A stretch of DNA of 64,000 bases from Ohtaekwangia sp036786105 (GTDB lineage Bacteria; Bacteroidota; Bacteroidia; Cytophagales; Cyclobacteriaceae). The notes under the pieces are model-generated. The model was given only the letters and a program-made list of their open reading frames with translations, was not told the DNA's origin and made no database searches. Shown piece by piece: positions 25,210 to 34,355 of this stretch (positions are counted from its first letter, which is position 1; each line of letters starts with the position of its first letter). The stretch is from NCBI RefSeq assembly GCF_036786105.1, contig NZ_DAIQRQ010000014.1, positions 28,375-92,374 of the forward strand, read 5' to 3'. Position numbers and translations under genes: made by a program.

Positions 25210-26241
25210 TTAATACGGATTGAGCTTCTTCTTGTTCTTGCCTTTGTACTTGATGAGGTTGGGATAATTCTCACCATAGTGAGGGTTCTGTTTTTTGTAG
25301 ATGGGATGCACGCGACTTCTGTACTCACGATTACCATGGGCATGGTTCATCTGTGCATGACAGGTTTTAAGGAAACACCGGCGAAGCTCGGGTATGCGAT
25401 AGGTAGCCCCTACGTTGATGTAAAATGCATTGAGCTTATGCGTGATGCTGGGGCCGCCTTCAGGCATGTTAACCTTGTATCCCTTGAACTCATACGAAGG
25501 TCTTACAAAGAGTTTAAAGTACTCTGACATCTCGCGCTCGACAGCAACCCCGAGGTTGAAAAATATACCCTTCTGAATGACGCTGTTGTCGAACTTCTTG
25601 CCGAGTTTATAACCACCGAGGTTGGCATCTACCACAAGCAAATATTCATTGTAACGGTAAACCGAAGCTCCAAACATGAGGAAGTACTTCTTCAGGAAGA
25701 AGCTTGAAACTTCCGGAGAAAAGTTACTGATCCTATCGCTATACCGGGTGGCCCGGAAATCACCTACATGGGTATATTCGAACGAATATCCTCCCCCAAT
25801 TCTATATCGGTTAAACTCTACATGAAGCGTGGCACGGAGTGGAATGTTAAAGGATTTACTCTTGAAGCCGATCTTGGCGGTATCAGAGTTCACCAGAAAT
25901 GCTCCCGGCTGCACGGTATTACCCGATGACTGCACACGGTTAACCCAATTGGAATATCCGGACGATACACTGGCGGGTCTGAACAACTTGGGCGTGGAGT
26001 CGGGATTCTGCAATATGCCAAACCCATCGAGCTTATGTTTAAATGGCATGCTGCCATAGCCTGTGCTAAGACCAAACGTGACCTTGCTTAATATCTTTCG
26101 AAGAGCACCGGTGCCCTGGCGCTTGATGTAAAAGTTTTCCAGTGGTATAGAGGCATCTTTCTCATTCTCGTATTGAGCGAGCACTTGTGTTGCCGGTATA
26201 AGAACGGCGATAAGCAGGGCGGTTGCAGCGTAACGCTTCAA
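25210..26241 (-). CDS. Outer-membrane beta-barrel-like protein with a Cys/His/Lys-rich tail
   Basis: 343 residues, not recognised as a named family. A signal peptide (AATALLIAVLIPATQVLAQ) starts at a TTG; there is no in-frame ATG. The body has alternating amphipathic strands with aromatic girdles (LRATLHVEFNRYRIGGGYSFEY, KLFVRPSYEFKGYKV, NAFYINVGATYRIPEL), as in 8-12 strand outer-membrane barrels. The barrel ends near residue 287. The last ~57 residues are a hydrophilic tail with CFLKTCHAQMNHAHGN and then many Lys, Tyr and Pro. This is unusual, because barrels generally end at the last strand. The tail could bind metal, polysaccharide or peptidoglycan. Confidence 0.6.
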   Translation of the reverse strand: MKRYAATALLIAVLIPATQVLAQYENEKDASIPLENFYIKRQGTGALRKILSKVTFGLSTGYGSMPFKHKLDGFGILQNPDSTPKLFRPASVSSGYSNWVNRVQSSGNTVQPGAFLVNSDTAKIGFKSKSFNIPLRATLHVEFNRYRIGGGYSFEYTHVGDFRATRYSDRISNFSPEVSSFFLKKYFLMFGASVYRYNEYLLVVDANLGGYKLGKKFDNSVIQKGIFFNLGVAVEREMSEYFKLFVRPSYEFKGYKVNMPEGGPSITHKLNAFYINVGATYRIPELRRCFLKTCHAQMNHAHGNREYRSRVHPIYKKQNPHYGENYPNLIKYKGKNKKKLNPY

Positions 26242-26493
26242 AAAAATGGGGTTAAGCTCCTAAAGTTAAAAAATGTAAGCCGTTCATCCTCTGGCTTTTG
26301 AGGATTAAAGGTAAGCTAATTTCAGCAATCATCCTATACCCGGATATCCATCCGCTAGCTAACTGGCTTATTTGGTGGAACCAGTTGCCGTCTGAAAGGT
26401 TTACTGACGACCACCTCTTGTTGTTAACTATATTTCCTGCATGTAAAGGAGTATTCACCTGGAGCTTGTATACAATATACTGCGGCATAGCAT

Positions 26494-27945
26494 TCAATAA
26501 TATCGATAAGGCGCGTTCGTACTTTCCAACGATGAAAAGGTATGAAAAAGTGTTTGTCCTTTCTGCACCTTATAGGTAAAATTATGCGAGGTGGAATGCT
26601 GCTCGTCTGCTTTCAGCGTGAGTGTCACGGTGTTTGCTCCCTCTTTCAGGGGCACGCGGGTATAATAAATGCTATGTGGCAATGTTTGCCAGTTGCGTGT
26701 ATCAGCTTTCTCGGTCATCGCATTTACCAGGCCGAGCACAGCACCTAAACCTTCATCTTCTTTCCGTACGCTTTGCTCTGTTACTTTCTTCATCGCGGCA
26801 CGGAGCAATCCTTTGCTAAACTCCTGCATCATCCGTTTCTTCAGGCTATAAAAAGCAACCTTGTTAATATCTTCCGCAAGTTCTAATGTATAGGTGTTGC
26901 TGTCGAGCTGCACGGTGCCTGTGTTATAATATACCGACCGCTCTACATACCTGGGAAAGGCGACCCGAAACACCTGCAGTTTTTTGAGGTCGGATTGTTT
27001 CTTATGATCGTCTTCTTCGAGTTGAAACGGAAATGCAAGGCCAAGCTCAGGGTTGGTAAACACCACACCATTGTTACCAACAGGGTCGATCACAAAATTA
27101 ACGCTCCACTCATTCTTTACCGGTCCCAGTCCGTTATGCCAGAAGAACACCAGCTCTGCATCAGGCTTCACGGGCGTATAATCCTGTAGACCAAACTTCT
27201 CTTTGTATTGCTCGGCTTCGTCTTGAAAGCCCGTCCAGTAAGCTGTGTTGATCAGATCGTACTTGAGCTGCTGTGGTACCTGCATACCAAACATTTTTGC
27301 ATAATCGTTCTCGTATATTTCTACGGCATTACGGTAGGCTATAAATGCATTGTTATAATCGTTATCCGATTGATATACGATGCCCATCAGCGTGTTGATA
27401 AATGCATCGCGCTGATACTTCTCCTCAGCGGAATATTTATCACTCAACTGGTTGAGTCGTATGCTTAACCTGCGACATTCCACCAGTGCTTCTTCGTGCT
27501 GGTTCATCTTCAGGTAATTAATGGCTTTGAAATATAGTACCATCAAATGTTCATGATCTTCACCGTGGTAGGTAGTGATGGTAGGATTGGTGAAATAGGA
27601 AGCGGCTTCGTTTAAATAGTTGATGTGATAATCTTCACCAAACAAAAAAGCTTTCTCGAAATACTCATTACTTTGTTCGTAACGACCGAGTATTGATAAC
27701 AACAGTCCGTTGTTTACCATGTACAGAAAACGGGCGCGGCCTTGCTCCTGCTTGCTGTTCTTCTCCAGTGTAGTGAGTGCCTGTTGCAGATCGCCCCGTT
27801 CAAACTCGTTATTGAAATTGAAATTCTTCTGGTAGTAGCTGGCACAGGCCGACACCATCAGTATGGTGCTGAACAACCATGCGCCTCGCACAAAAGTATT
27901 TCTATACTTCTGCCGGTCAACATGCTGTGCTTTGCTATCGCTCAT
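26494..27945 (-). CDS. COG3014-like lipoprotein with TPR-like domain
   Basis: 483 residues. The hydrophobic segment ends in a lipobox, LMVSAC (Cys at about residue 34), so it is a lipoprotein after a long basic N-region. The N-terminal half has TPR-like helices (ALTTLEKNSKQEQGRARFLYMVNNGLLL, LYFKAINYLKMNQHEEALVE). The C-terminal half is beta-rich, ending in an Ig-like strand pattern. The arrangement matches the uncharacterised COG3014 lipoproteins, which are commonly beside an LpoB-like gene, as here (27 bases downstream of it). An envelope or cell-wall role is inferred from this neighbour. Confidence 0.7.
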   Translation of the reverse strand: MSDSKAQHVDRQKYRNTFVRGAWLFSTILMVSACASYYQKNFNFNNEFERGDLQQALTTLEKNSKQEQGRARFLYMVNNGLLLSILGRYEQSNEYFEKAFLFGEDYHINYLNEAASYFTNPTITTYHGEDHEHLMVLYFKAINYLKMNQHEEALVECRRLSIRLNQLSDKYSAEEKYQRDAFINTLMGIVYQSDNDYNNAFIAYRNAVEIYENDYAKMFGMQVPQQLKYDLINTAYWTGFQDEAEQYKEKFGLQDYTPVKPDAELVFFWHNGLGPVKNEWSVNFVIDPVGNNGVVFTNPELGLAFPFQLEEDDHKKQSDLKKLQVFRVAFPRYVERSVYYNTGTVQLDSNTYTLELAEDINKVAFYSLKKRMMQEFSKGLLRAAMKKVTEQSVRKEDEGLGAVLGLVNAMTEKADTRNWQTLPHSIYYTRVPLKEGANTVTLTLKADEQHSTSHNFTYKVQKGQTLFHTFSSLESTNAPYRYY

Positions 27946-27972
27946 GGTTGCTGGGAAGGCGACAAAATCAGA

Positions 27973-28545
27973 TCAGTTCTTCACGAGTTTTTTGATCTCA
28001 TCCTGACCATACCAGATGCGCTTGCTCGTCTCAATGTCGGTCAGGAATAATGTAGTAATATAGTTCACAACACGCTTTCGGTTGTTGGTGTCGGTTTCAG
28101 AAGTCATCTCACCAAACAGCATCAGGTCTGCACCAATTTCTTTTCCAAATTGTTTGGCCGTTGCCGAAGAGGCAAAATCCTGCTGCTCGGTGCGTTCCGT
28201 TCTAAGTTTATCCCGAAAGTCGCCTGACTCCACAATCTCGGCAATCGCCGAGTTATGGATTACCATTTCAAACTTCTTTACATAATTATCGGCATCAATA
28301 TGCTCGGAAGTTTTATTACGGATAGGGCCCATTACAATAACCGGCTTACGCCCTAATTGCCTGGCGTAATCTTTAAATGTTTGTGAATCGAAAAGATCAT
28401 AAATCATTTTGTCAGCTACCATTCGTGAATCGGTATCGTTCCATCGCCCGCTAAGATCTATAGCAGTAGTAGGTTCTACGCGAGTAACCGTACGGGAGCA
28501 GGATGCAAAAATTACCAGGAAGAATACAGGCAAGAATTTAGACAT
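27973..28545 (-). CDS. LpoB-like penicillin-binding protein activator lipoprotein
   Basis: About 190-residue lipoprotein: signal MSKFLPVFFLVIFASCSR with the lipidated Cys after FAS. The mature part fits the LpoB/CsgG-type alpha-beta fold: VADKMIYDLFDSQTFKDYARQLGRKPVIVMGPIRNKTSEHID, then FEMVIHNSAIAEIVESGD, GADLMLFGEMTSETD and VNYITTLFLTDIETSKRIWYG. In enterobacteria LpoB activates the peptidoglycan synthase PBP1B from the outer membrane; here only family likeness is claimed. It is first in a two-gene unit with the COG3014-like gene. I chose the ATG at 28545 because it gives a normal lipoprotein signal. Confidence 0.8.
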   Translation of the reverse strand: MSKFLPVFFLVIFASCSRTVTRVEPTTAIDLSGRWNDTDSRMVADKMIYDLFDSQTFKDYARQLGRKPVIVMGPIRNKTSEHIDADNYVKKFEMVIHNSAIAEIVESGDFRDKLRTERTEQQDFASSATAKQFGKEIGADLMLFGEMTSETDTNNRKRVVNYITTLFLTDIETSKRIWYGQDEIKKLVKN

Positions 28546-28645
28546 AGCGGTAAATTTCAGAGGCAAACTTCAAAAATCCTGCCGAAGATACGCAGAAAGG
28601 TATTGCCATGTTACGGGTACAGGGAGCAGTTGTTGCAGGCGGTGA

Positions 28646-29302
28646 TCAACGGACGGCTTTCAGGTTCCTGATCACTTCTTTAGGATCAGCAGCAGAGAAA
28701 ACAAAGTTACCAGCCACCAGCACATCGGCACCGGCATCGAGTAAGGCCTTGGCATTCTGCTGGTTTACACCACCATCAATCTCAATCAGCGCAGAAGAAT
28801 TTGCTTCCAGAATCATACGCTTAAGGGCGGCTACTTTCGTATAGGTATGCTCGATAAACTTTTGCGCACCAAAACCCGGATTTACCGACATCATACAAAC
28901 CATGTCAATATCGGCAATGATGTTTTCCAACACAACAATGGAAGTGTGCGGGTTAATAGCAACACCTGCCTTGCAACCCAGCGCTTTGATCTGCTGAATA
29001 TTGCGATGAAGGTGCGGGCATGCTTCCACGTGAACCGAGATGATCTCCGCTCCTGCTTTTTGGAAAGCCTCCACGTATCGCTCCGGCTGCATAATCATCA
29101 GGTGAACATCCAATGGTTTGCGGGCATGACGCTTTACTGCCTCCACCACAGGCAAGCCCATTGATATATTGGGAACGAAGACTCCGTCCATGATATCAAC
29201 GTGTATCAGGTCGGCTTCACTTTCATTGAGCATGGTAATCTCACGCTGCAGGTTCGCGAAGTCTGATGCCAGTATGGAAGGAGCAACAAGGGGTCGGGTC
29301 AT
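28646..29302 (-). CDS. rpe: Ribulose-phosphate 3-epimerase
   Basis: Interconverts ribulose 5-phosphate and xylulose 5-phosphate in the pentose phosphate pathway. About 218 residues in a TIM barrel. Motifs: LVAPSILASDFANL at the N-terminus with the catalytic Asp region; DLIHVDIMDGVFVPNI; LDVHLMI; SVNPGFGAQKF; IEIDGGVN; and ADVLVAGNFVF. The metal-binding His and Asp residues (VDIMDG, VHLMI, DGG) are all present. The frame is open upstream to 29479, but that part overlaps metZ and makes no sense as protein. ATG 29302 is 20 bases after the metZ stop, so the two are probably co-transcribed. Confidence 0.96.
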   Translation of the reverse strand: MTRPLVAPSILASDFANLQREITMLNESEADLIHVDIMDGVFVPNISMGLPVVEAVKRHARKPLDVHLMIMQPERYVEAFQKAGAEIISVHVEACPHLHRNIQQIKALGCKAGVAINPHTSIVVLENIIADIDMVCMMSVNPGFGAQKFIEHTYTKVAALKRMILEANSSALIEIDGGVNQQNAKALLDAGADVLVAGNFVFSAADPKEVIRNLKAVR

Positions 29303-29322
29303 GATAAATATACTATATGTGG

Positions 29323-30501
29323 TTAACGGGAAGCGATGATAGCCTGATCGATATCGTTGATAATATCTGAAACATCTTCGAGCCCTACCGCAATGCGTAT
29401 AAGCCCCGGTGTTATACCCACAGCTGCCCGTTCTGCATCGGTAAGTTTGGAATGTGTAGTGGATGCCGGGTGAATGCATATTGTGCGTGTATCACCCAGA
29501 TTCGGCGTGTGCGATATCAGCTTCAGTGCATTCAGGAATTTACGTCCCTGCTCAACACCGCCCTTTACTTCGAAGGTCACTAATCCTCCACCGAGCTTCA
29601 TTTGTTTTTTTGCCAGTGCATGCTGCGGGTGCGATGGCAGGAAAGGATACTTTACAAGTACAACATCCGGATTTTTCTCCAGGTGTGTAGCGATCGTCAA
29701 CGCATTCTGGCAATGACGTTCCATCCGTATAGCAAGTGTTTCCAGACTCTTCGACAACGTCCACGCATTGAATGGAGACATCGCCGGACCGGTATGCCGC
29801 GTAAAGAACCGAATCTCTTTGATCAGTTCTTTTGTGCCTAGTATAGCACCACCGATCACGCGGCCCTGGCCATCCATAAATTTAGTAGCTGAGTGGGTAA
29901 TGATATGTGCGCCCCATTTGGCAGGCTGCTGAATATAGGGCGTAGCAAAACAGTTGTCTACGTTGAGAATAAGCTTGTGTTTGGCGGCAAGCTTTCCAAG
30001 CCATTCCAGATCAATAAGGTCGAGTGCCGGGTTTGACGGAGTCTCTACGAAGATCATCCGCGTATTCGGCTGGATCTTCGCTTCCCAGGTTTCCGGTTCA
30101 TTTACATCGGCATAGCTATGCGAAATGCCAAACTTCGGGAAGATGATATTCAATATCTGGTGCGTTGATCCGAATACTGAACGACAGGCCAGTACATGAT
30201 CGCCGGAACGCAACAACGCCGCCATGCTGCTATACATCGCGGCCATGCCGGAAGCCGTGGCAATACCATCTTCTGTTCCCTCCAATCGGCACAGCTTATC
30301 GATAAACTCATTGGTATTGGGATTTGAATACCGGCTATAAATATTACCAGGAATCTCATCGGCAAACATAGCGCGTGCCTGTTCGGCATCATCAAATACA
30401 AAGCTTGATGTGAGGTACAGCGGCACAGAGTGTTCACGAAACGGTGTGCGCGGATGTTGTGCGCGTATAGCTTCCGTCTCAAAATTTCTTTTTTCTTCCA
30501 T
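29323..30501 (-). CDS. metZ: O-succinylhomoserine sulfhydrylase-like Cys/Met metabolism enzyme
   Basis: PLP-dependent gamma-family enzyme of 392 residues. The PLP Lys is in THSATKFMDGQGRVIGGAI; the DGQGRV stretch after it is typical of MetZ. Other family motifs are NIYSRYSNPNTNEFIDKL, ATASGMAAMYSSMAALLRSGDHV, FVETPSNPALDLIDL and the C-terminal SSR/His region HPASTTHSKLT. MetZ makes homocysteine from O-succinylhomoserine and sulfide in the cytoplasm; cystathionine gamma-synthase or methionine gamma-lyase are the alternatives in this fold. It sits between osmC and rpe in what looks like one minus-strand unit. Confidence 0.9.
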   Translation of the reverse strand: MEEKRNFETEAIRAQHPRTPFREHSVPLYLTSSFVFDDAEQARAMFADEIPGNIYSRYSNPNTNEFIDKLCRLEGTEDGIATASGMAAMYSSMAALLRSGDHVLACRSVFGSTHQILNIIFPKFGISHSYADVNEPETWEAKIQPNTRMIFVETPSNPALDLIDLEWLGKLAAKHKLILNVDNCFATPYIQQPAKWGAHIITHSATKFMDGQGRVIGGAILGTKELIKEIRFFTRHTGPAMSPFNAWTLSKSLETLAIRMERHCQNALTIATHLEKNPDVVLVKYPFLPSHPQHALAKKQMKLGGGLVTFEVKGGVEQGRKFLNALKLISHTPNLGDTRTICIHPASTTHSKLTDAERAAVGITPGLIRIAVGLEDVSDIINDIDQAIIASR

Positions 30502-30562
30502 GAATCAAAATATACTCGTAGGGAATCGTAATTATAAAAGAATGTTATGAGAAGATTATGAA

Positions 30563-30982
30563 CTATCGAATCACTTCCAGACTGTATGTGATCTTAGCCG
30601 TCTTCTCCAGTGTTTTGGCAACAGAGCAGTATTTCTCTACCGAGAGGCTCACGGCTTTCTCAGCTTTATCCTGGTCTATATCTCCAAAGAGCTTGAAGTG
30701 TGCATGCACTTCGGTATAGAGTGATGGTGTTGCATCTTTCTCACGTTCGCCGGTTATGGTGATCTGTATATCTTTCAGATCCTGGCGCTGCTTTTTCAGA
30801 ATGCTCACCACATCAATGGAGCTGCAACCACCCATTGCGGCCAGCAGCATCTGCATCGGGCGCATGCCCAGGTTTGACCCACCCGCCTCAGGCGATGAAT
30901 CCATTTGTACCGTGTTCCCGGCTTCGTTACGGGCTTCCATGTGGAAGGCATCATTCAAGCGGCGTAATTCAATTTTTATCAT
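30563..30982 (-). CDS. OsmC family protein
   Basis: Thiol-dependent peroxidase-fold protein of about 139 residues. Both redox Cys of the OsmC/Ohr family are present: Cys53 in AAMGGCSSIDVVSIL and Cys119 in VEKYCSVAKTL. The fold normally reduces organic hydroperoxides as a dimer in the cytoplasm. The ATG at 30982 overlaps the symporter stop by four bases (ATGA), which decides the start over a site 27 bases upstream. It lies 61 bases before metZ; a peroxide and sulfur link with that gene is possible but unproven. Confidence 0.92.
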   Translation of the reverse strand: MIKIELRRLNDAFHMEARNEAGNTVQMDSSPEAGGSNLGMRPMQMLLAAMGGCSSIDVVSILKKQRQDLKDIQITITGEREKDATPSLYTEVHAHFKLFGDIDQDKAEKAVSLSVEKYCSVAKTLEKTAKITYSLEVIR

Positions 30983-32367
30983 ACGTATTCTTCTCCCTTC
31001 ACTGGCCATACAAGGCTTCCGATCACCATTCCGATCAGGCTAACAAGTGTTGCCGGAACAAGGCTTGGCCATGTCGTTTCAAAGGCTTCAAAGATAATCC
31101 AAGTTATCATACCGAGCACCATCGATAGTAAAGCTCCGTTGCTGTTGGATCGTTTCCAGTACAAACCCAGCGTGAGCGGAACAAACAACGACACGAGACT
31201 CAGGATGGATGACTCTCCTACCAGTTCGTAGATGTTCGAACGTAAACATGCCATCACGGTTGCCACGAGCGCAAAAAGCAACACCGATATTTTGGTAAGC
31301 ACCAGAAATTGTTTGTCGCTATAGCGATGTTTGATCAATGGCTTTACCAGGTTCTCGGAAAAGATAACGGCCGGTGCCAGAATTGCAGAGCTCGTAGTAC
31401 TCATGATAGCGGACAACAATGATCCGAAAAAAAGTATCTGGATGGGCAGCGTAGTGTGCTGAAGCACCATGTTCGGCAGGATAAGCTGTGTATCGCCGTT
31501 GATTTGGTCCGGGTATAAATGCTTTGTGCAAAGGCTAATGAACAACGGCAGCATGGCGATAGTGAGATATAGTATAGCAGCGTAGTAACATGACCATATA
31601 GCGGTTTTAACTGAGCCGGACGACATGGCGCGCTGAAATACATCCTGTGATGGTAATGACCCTAATCCAAGTACCGACCAGGCAGCGATATAGGCAACAA
31701 TCTCTTTGAAATCGGCAGGAGGAAAAAACTGTCTGTCCTTTTCCGGAAATTCGCTTAGCACAACGGACACACCACCCGCTTTTTCAGCGAGTACAAACGC
31801 CAGCACAAACATGCCGGCAATAATGATAATACTTTGAATGAAGTCGGTTACCGATATAGCCCACATACCCCCGGCATAGGTATAGACGGTTACAATCACA
31901 GAGCTCAACACCACGCCTTGCCACGTAGGTATACCAGTAACAACGTTCAGGATCAATCCCATGGCAACGAGTTGTGCCGCAATATAGCCGAGATAGGGAA
32001 CGGCCAGGAAAAAACTGGCCGTGAGTTCTGTAGTTCTGCCGTAACGTACTTTGAAGTAATCTCCCAGCGTGAGGAGATTCATGTTATATAATTTGCGTGC
32101 GTAGAATAATCCAAACAGGATAAGGCATAGCGCTGCGCCAAATGGATCTTCGATTACGGCAAATAAACCACCTTGAAGAAATTGAGAAGATGCACCAAAT
32201 ACGGTTTCTGAGCCGAACCAGGTAGCGAACAATGCAGCGGAGCTTAACACAATGGGTAGGCTTCTGCCGGCCAGCATAAAGTCTCCGGAGTTTTTGACCT
32301 TTCGTGACGCCCAAAAACCAATGGCGACAGTAACGGCGAGATAAGCAATGATCGAAAGGAGTAGCAA
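30979..32367 (-). CDS. Sodium:solute symporter family transporter
   Basis: Na+-coupled transporter of the SSS/LeuT-fold superfamily, about 462 residues with 12-13 membrane segments. It begins LLLLSIIAYLAVTVAIGFWASRKV and has KNSGDFMLAGRSLP, typical of this family. The Na+-site region SALLSAIMSTTSSAILAPA is intact (here FFGSLLSAIMSTTSS). The substrate is not evident. I chose TTG at 32367 because a -7-like box (32386-32393) lies between it and the only upstream ATG (32415). The stop overlaps the osmC start, so the two are coupled; osmC, metZ and rpe follow on the same strand. Confidence 0.88.
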   Translation of the reverse strand: MLLLSIIAYLAVTVAIGFWASRKVKNSGDFMLAGRSLPIVLSSAALFATWFGSETVFGASSQFLQGGLFAVIEDPFGAALCLILFGLFYARKLYNMNLLTLGDYFKVRYGRTTELTASFFLAVPYLGYIAAQLVAMGLILNVVTGIPTWQGVVLSSVIVTVYTYAGGMWAISVTDFIQSIIIIAGMFVLAFVLAEKAGGVSVVLSEFPEKDRQFFPPADFKEIVAYIAAWSVLGLGSLPSQDVFQRAMSSGSVKTAIWSCYYAAILYLTIAMLPLFISLCTKHLYPDQINGDTQLILPNMVLQHTTLPIQILFFGSLLSAIMSTTSSAILAPAVIFSENLVKPLIKHRYSDKQFLVLTKISVLLFALVATVMACLRSNIYELVGESSILSLVSLFVPLTLGLYWKRSNSNGALLSMVLGMITWIIFEAFETTWPSLVPATLVSLIGMVIGSLVWPVKGEEYV

Positions 32368-32385
32368 TTCTTTACACTTGGAACA

Positions 32386-32393
32386 TAAAGGTA
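32386..32393 (-). promoter_or_regulatory. -7-like box before the symporter gene
   Basis: TACCTTTA on the minus strand is one mismatch from TAnnTTTG and lies 18 bases before the TTG start at 32367. No -33 box is clear. Confidence 0.35.
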
Positions 32394-32419
32394 AATTGTT
32401 TCTTACAGACCTCACAGAA

Positions 32420-32765
32420 TTACATAGATAAATGTAGAATGAGTCTGGAAGTCCGAAGACCGAAAAAGTCCGGAAGATATACTAGCAGCTCGTAGCTATT
32501 TAAATCCAGTGGCACGAAGGAACACAAGGAAGACGCAGAGTTACACAAAGAGAGTTATACGCCTATCAACTCTCATTCATCCCAATGGCTAGTGCGAATA
32601 GCCCGCAGCTATTTCAAGAATATAAGGAACATGGATCAACGAATGACGAGGTCAAACACCCACTTCCCAATCACACTCATCCAGCAGGCGACAGCTAGCA
32701 GCTCACAGCTATTTCAAAAATATCGATCAAGGAACACCGATCAACGAATGACGAAATATATCCTG
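32420..32765. repeat. Gene-free spacer filled with degenerate word repeats
   Basis: No open frame. Three units start with a TAGC(AGCTC/CC)..AGCTATTT word (about 32484, 32599 and 32696). The last two extend into near-identical direct repeats, 32606-32649 and 32706-32754, exactly 100 bases apart and differing by a 5-base insertion and three substitutions. Other stretches repeat shorter words: GTCTGGAAGTCCGAAGAC (32443-32460) and CACGAAGGAACACAAGGAAG (32513-32532). Confidence 0.7.
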
Positions 32766-33659
32766 CTATTTTTTCTTTTTTAACTGAAACGTTCTGGTTA
32801 CGTTAAAGCCCAGGTGTATATCTCCATTAAAGAAATCGCCTTTTGTTTCGGTAATGAAGGTTCGTTCGGTGAGGCTTGAGGTATTGGTAACTACTAATTG
32901 AAACACGTGGCCTCCGGTTTCGATATCTACACCAAAGCCGAGGGAGTTATAGCGTTTGCTGCCGGCTTCAAATACACTGTTATCAGGTGGATCGAGGCGG
33001 TAATAATACTCGGTTGTAAGGGCTACGCTTCGGGTAAGTTTCAATCTTCCGCCAACACCGATAGCAACCTGGTTGTTCTTTTCTTTGGTTTGATCAACCG
33101 CATTTTTGTGAATAAACGTTGGCATTAATTGCAGTGAAAGGTTTGAGGTGATCTTGCGGGCAATAAGCGCCTGTGCTGTATAGGCAAGGCGATCTACTGT
33201 TTTAAAGCCTTCCGGCTCGCTGCCTTTTTTTGGAGATATACTATAGGCCGTTCCTCCCAGTAAGGTCATGGTAAACGGAAACGGGTTGCTGCCTGTACGC
33301 TGCCGTAGCAATTTATACTTTACATAACCATCCATAATCTTGTCGGCCGAGTTACGACCAATACTCACAGAGAGATTATCGGTGATACCATAATCTAACC
33401 CAAGACGCACATAAGCCTGATCCAAGCCGTACATCTCATATAAACCATCATTAATTTTACCGAAGCGGTGCGCGAATATAAATTCGAGTGTACCTGCATT
33501 TTTGGTTTCTATACTATGGCCATTTACCAGGCGTGTGCCTTTAAAGGTAGCGATGGTATAATCGGTTTGCGGACTATCCTTTTCCAGTTCCTTCAGCAGA
33601 TCATCCTGCGCCATGGAAATAAAAGGAAGAAGAAAGAAGAGTAAAAATAATTTCTGCAT
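32766..33659 (-). CDS. DUF5777 family beta-barrel protein
   Basis: 297 residues: signal peptide QKLFLLFFLLPFISMAQ, then an outer-membrane-barrel-like series of strands (TLEFIFAHRFGKINDGLYEMYGLDQAYVRLGLDYGITDNLSVSIGR is the family hallmark). The protein ends on a Lys-rich strand. Function is unknown. It is third in a unit with YceI (nine bases upstream) and a haem-motif lipoprotein, a set I recognise from other Bacteroidota; an electron-transfer or oxidised-substrate role would fit but is inferred. Confidence 0.85.
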   Translation of the reverse strand: MQKLFLLFFLLPFISMAQDDLLKELEKDSPQTDYTIATFKGTRLVNGHSIETKNAGTLEFIFAHRFGKINDGLYEMYGLDQAYVRLGLDYGITDNLSVSIGRNSADKIMDGYVKYKLLRQRTGSNPFPFTMTLLGGTAYSISPKKGSEPEGFKTVDRLAYTAQALIARKITSNLSLQLMPTFIHKNAVDQTKEKNNQVAIGVGGRLKLTRSVALTTEYYYRLDPPDNSVFEAGSKRYNSLGFGVDIETGGHVFQLVVTNTSSLTERTFITETKGDFFNGDIHLGFNVTRTFQLKKKK

Positions 33660-33668
33660 AGGGTTTAC

Positions 33669-34211
33669 TTAAAGGGGTCTGTAATTAAAATCTACGGTTA
33701 CTTCCACCTGTTGGGCAATGTTCTGCCACACAATCTGCGGTACTTTGATATTATAGTCGAGTAGCTTTACAGTAAATTTCGATTTCAGCACCAGGATGTT
33801 GTCTTTGACTTCTGCTGTACCCGGAAAAGTTACATCGCGCGTAACACCGTGAATGGTTAATTTCCCTATAGCCTTTACCTGCTGTACTCCTGATGCCTCA
33901 GGATTAAAACCTTCGATCTTTCCCTGAAAAGATGACTTCGGAAATTTCTCCGATTCCATATATTTTTCATTGAAGTGTACCTGCATCAGTCGCTTTTCGA
34001 ATTGAAAATCCTTGATGTTCATCAGATAGGCAACATCCCCTTTCTTGGCGTCAAAGATGCTGGTAACTTTATTGTTAGCTGCTGCTATATCTTCAATTAC
34101 ACCATCAGAAAAGAAAGAGACATTTCCCTTCTCAATAAAGTACCGTTGTTGGCTACGGCCGGCATGCGACAAAACGATTAAAGCTAATGACAGTATATAT
34201 GTAAGCCTCAT
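33669..34211 (-). CDS. YceI family lipocalin-like protein
   Basis: About 180-residue exported protein with the YceI barrel, which binds polyisoprenoid or quinone-like lipids. Signal peptide RLTYILSLALIVLSHAG; then VSFFSDGVIEDIAAANNKVTSIFDAKKGDVAYLMNIKDFQFEKRLMQVHFNEKYMESEKFPKSSFQGKI, which includes the family YMESEKFP motif, and HGVTRDVTFPG. The ATG is at 34211; a TTG at 34220 is an alternative. It lies between the haem-motif lipoprotein and DUF5777 genes and is only nine bases from the latter, so they are co-transcribed. Confidence 0.92.
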   Translation of the reverse strand: MRLTYILSLALIVLSHAGRSQQRYFIEKGNVSFFSDGVIEDIAAANNKVTSIFDAKKGDVAYLMNIKDFQFEKRLMQVHFNEKYMESEKFPKSSFQGKIEGFNPEASGVQQVKAIGKLTIHGVTRDVTFPGTAEVKDNILVLKSKFTVKLLDYNIKVPQIVWQNIAQQVEVTVDFNYRPL

Positions 34212-34355
34212 AATCAGCAAATCAACAAAAAAAATATTGAGGTTTGTAAATAAAATCGACCATGCTTATCTATCTGCTGCTCTTTATTTGACCGCACAAA
34301 ATACAGCTGTGCAAACCGGGTGAGTATCTCCATGCGTACGAACACGAAACTTAGG

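Noticed and set aside
25129..25527. 132-codon plus-strand frame upstream of and across the beta-barrel gene
   Set aside because: Mostly antisense to the barrel gene's tail codons; no motif or promoter.
29303..29479. N-terminal extension of rpe
   Set aside because: Overlaps metZ codons and reads as Arg/Tyr/Cys-rich noise; the conserved protein begins at 29302.
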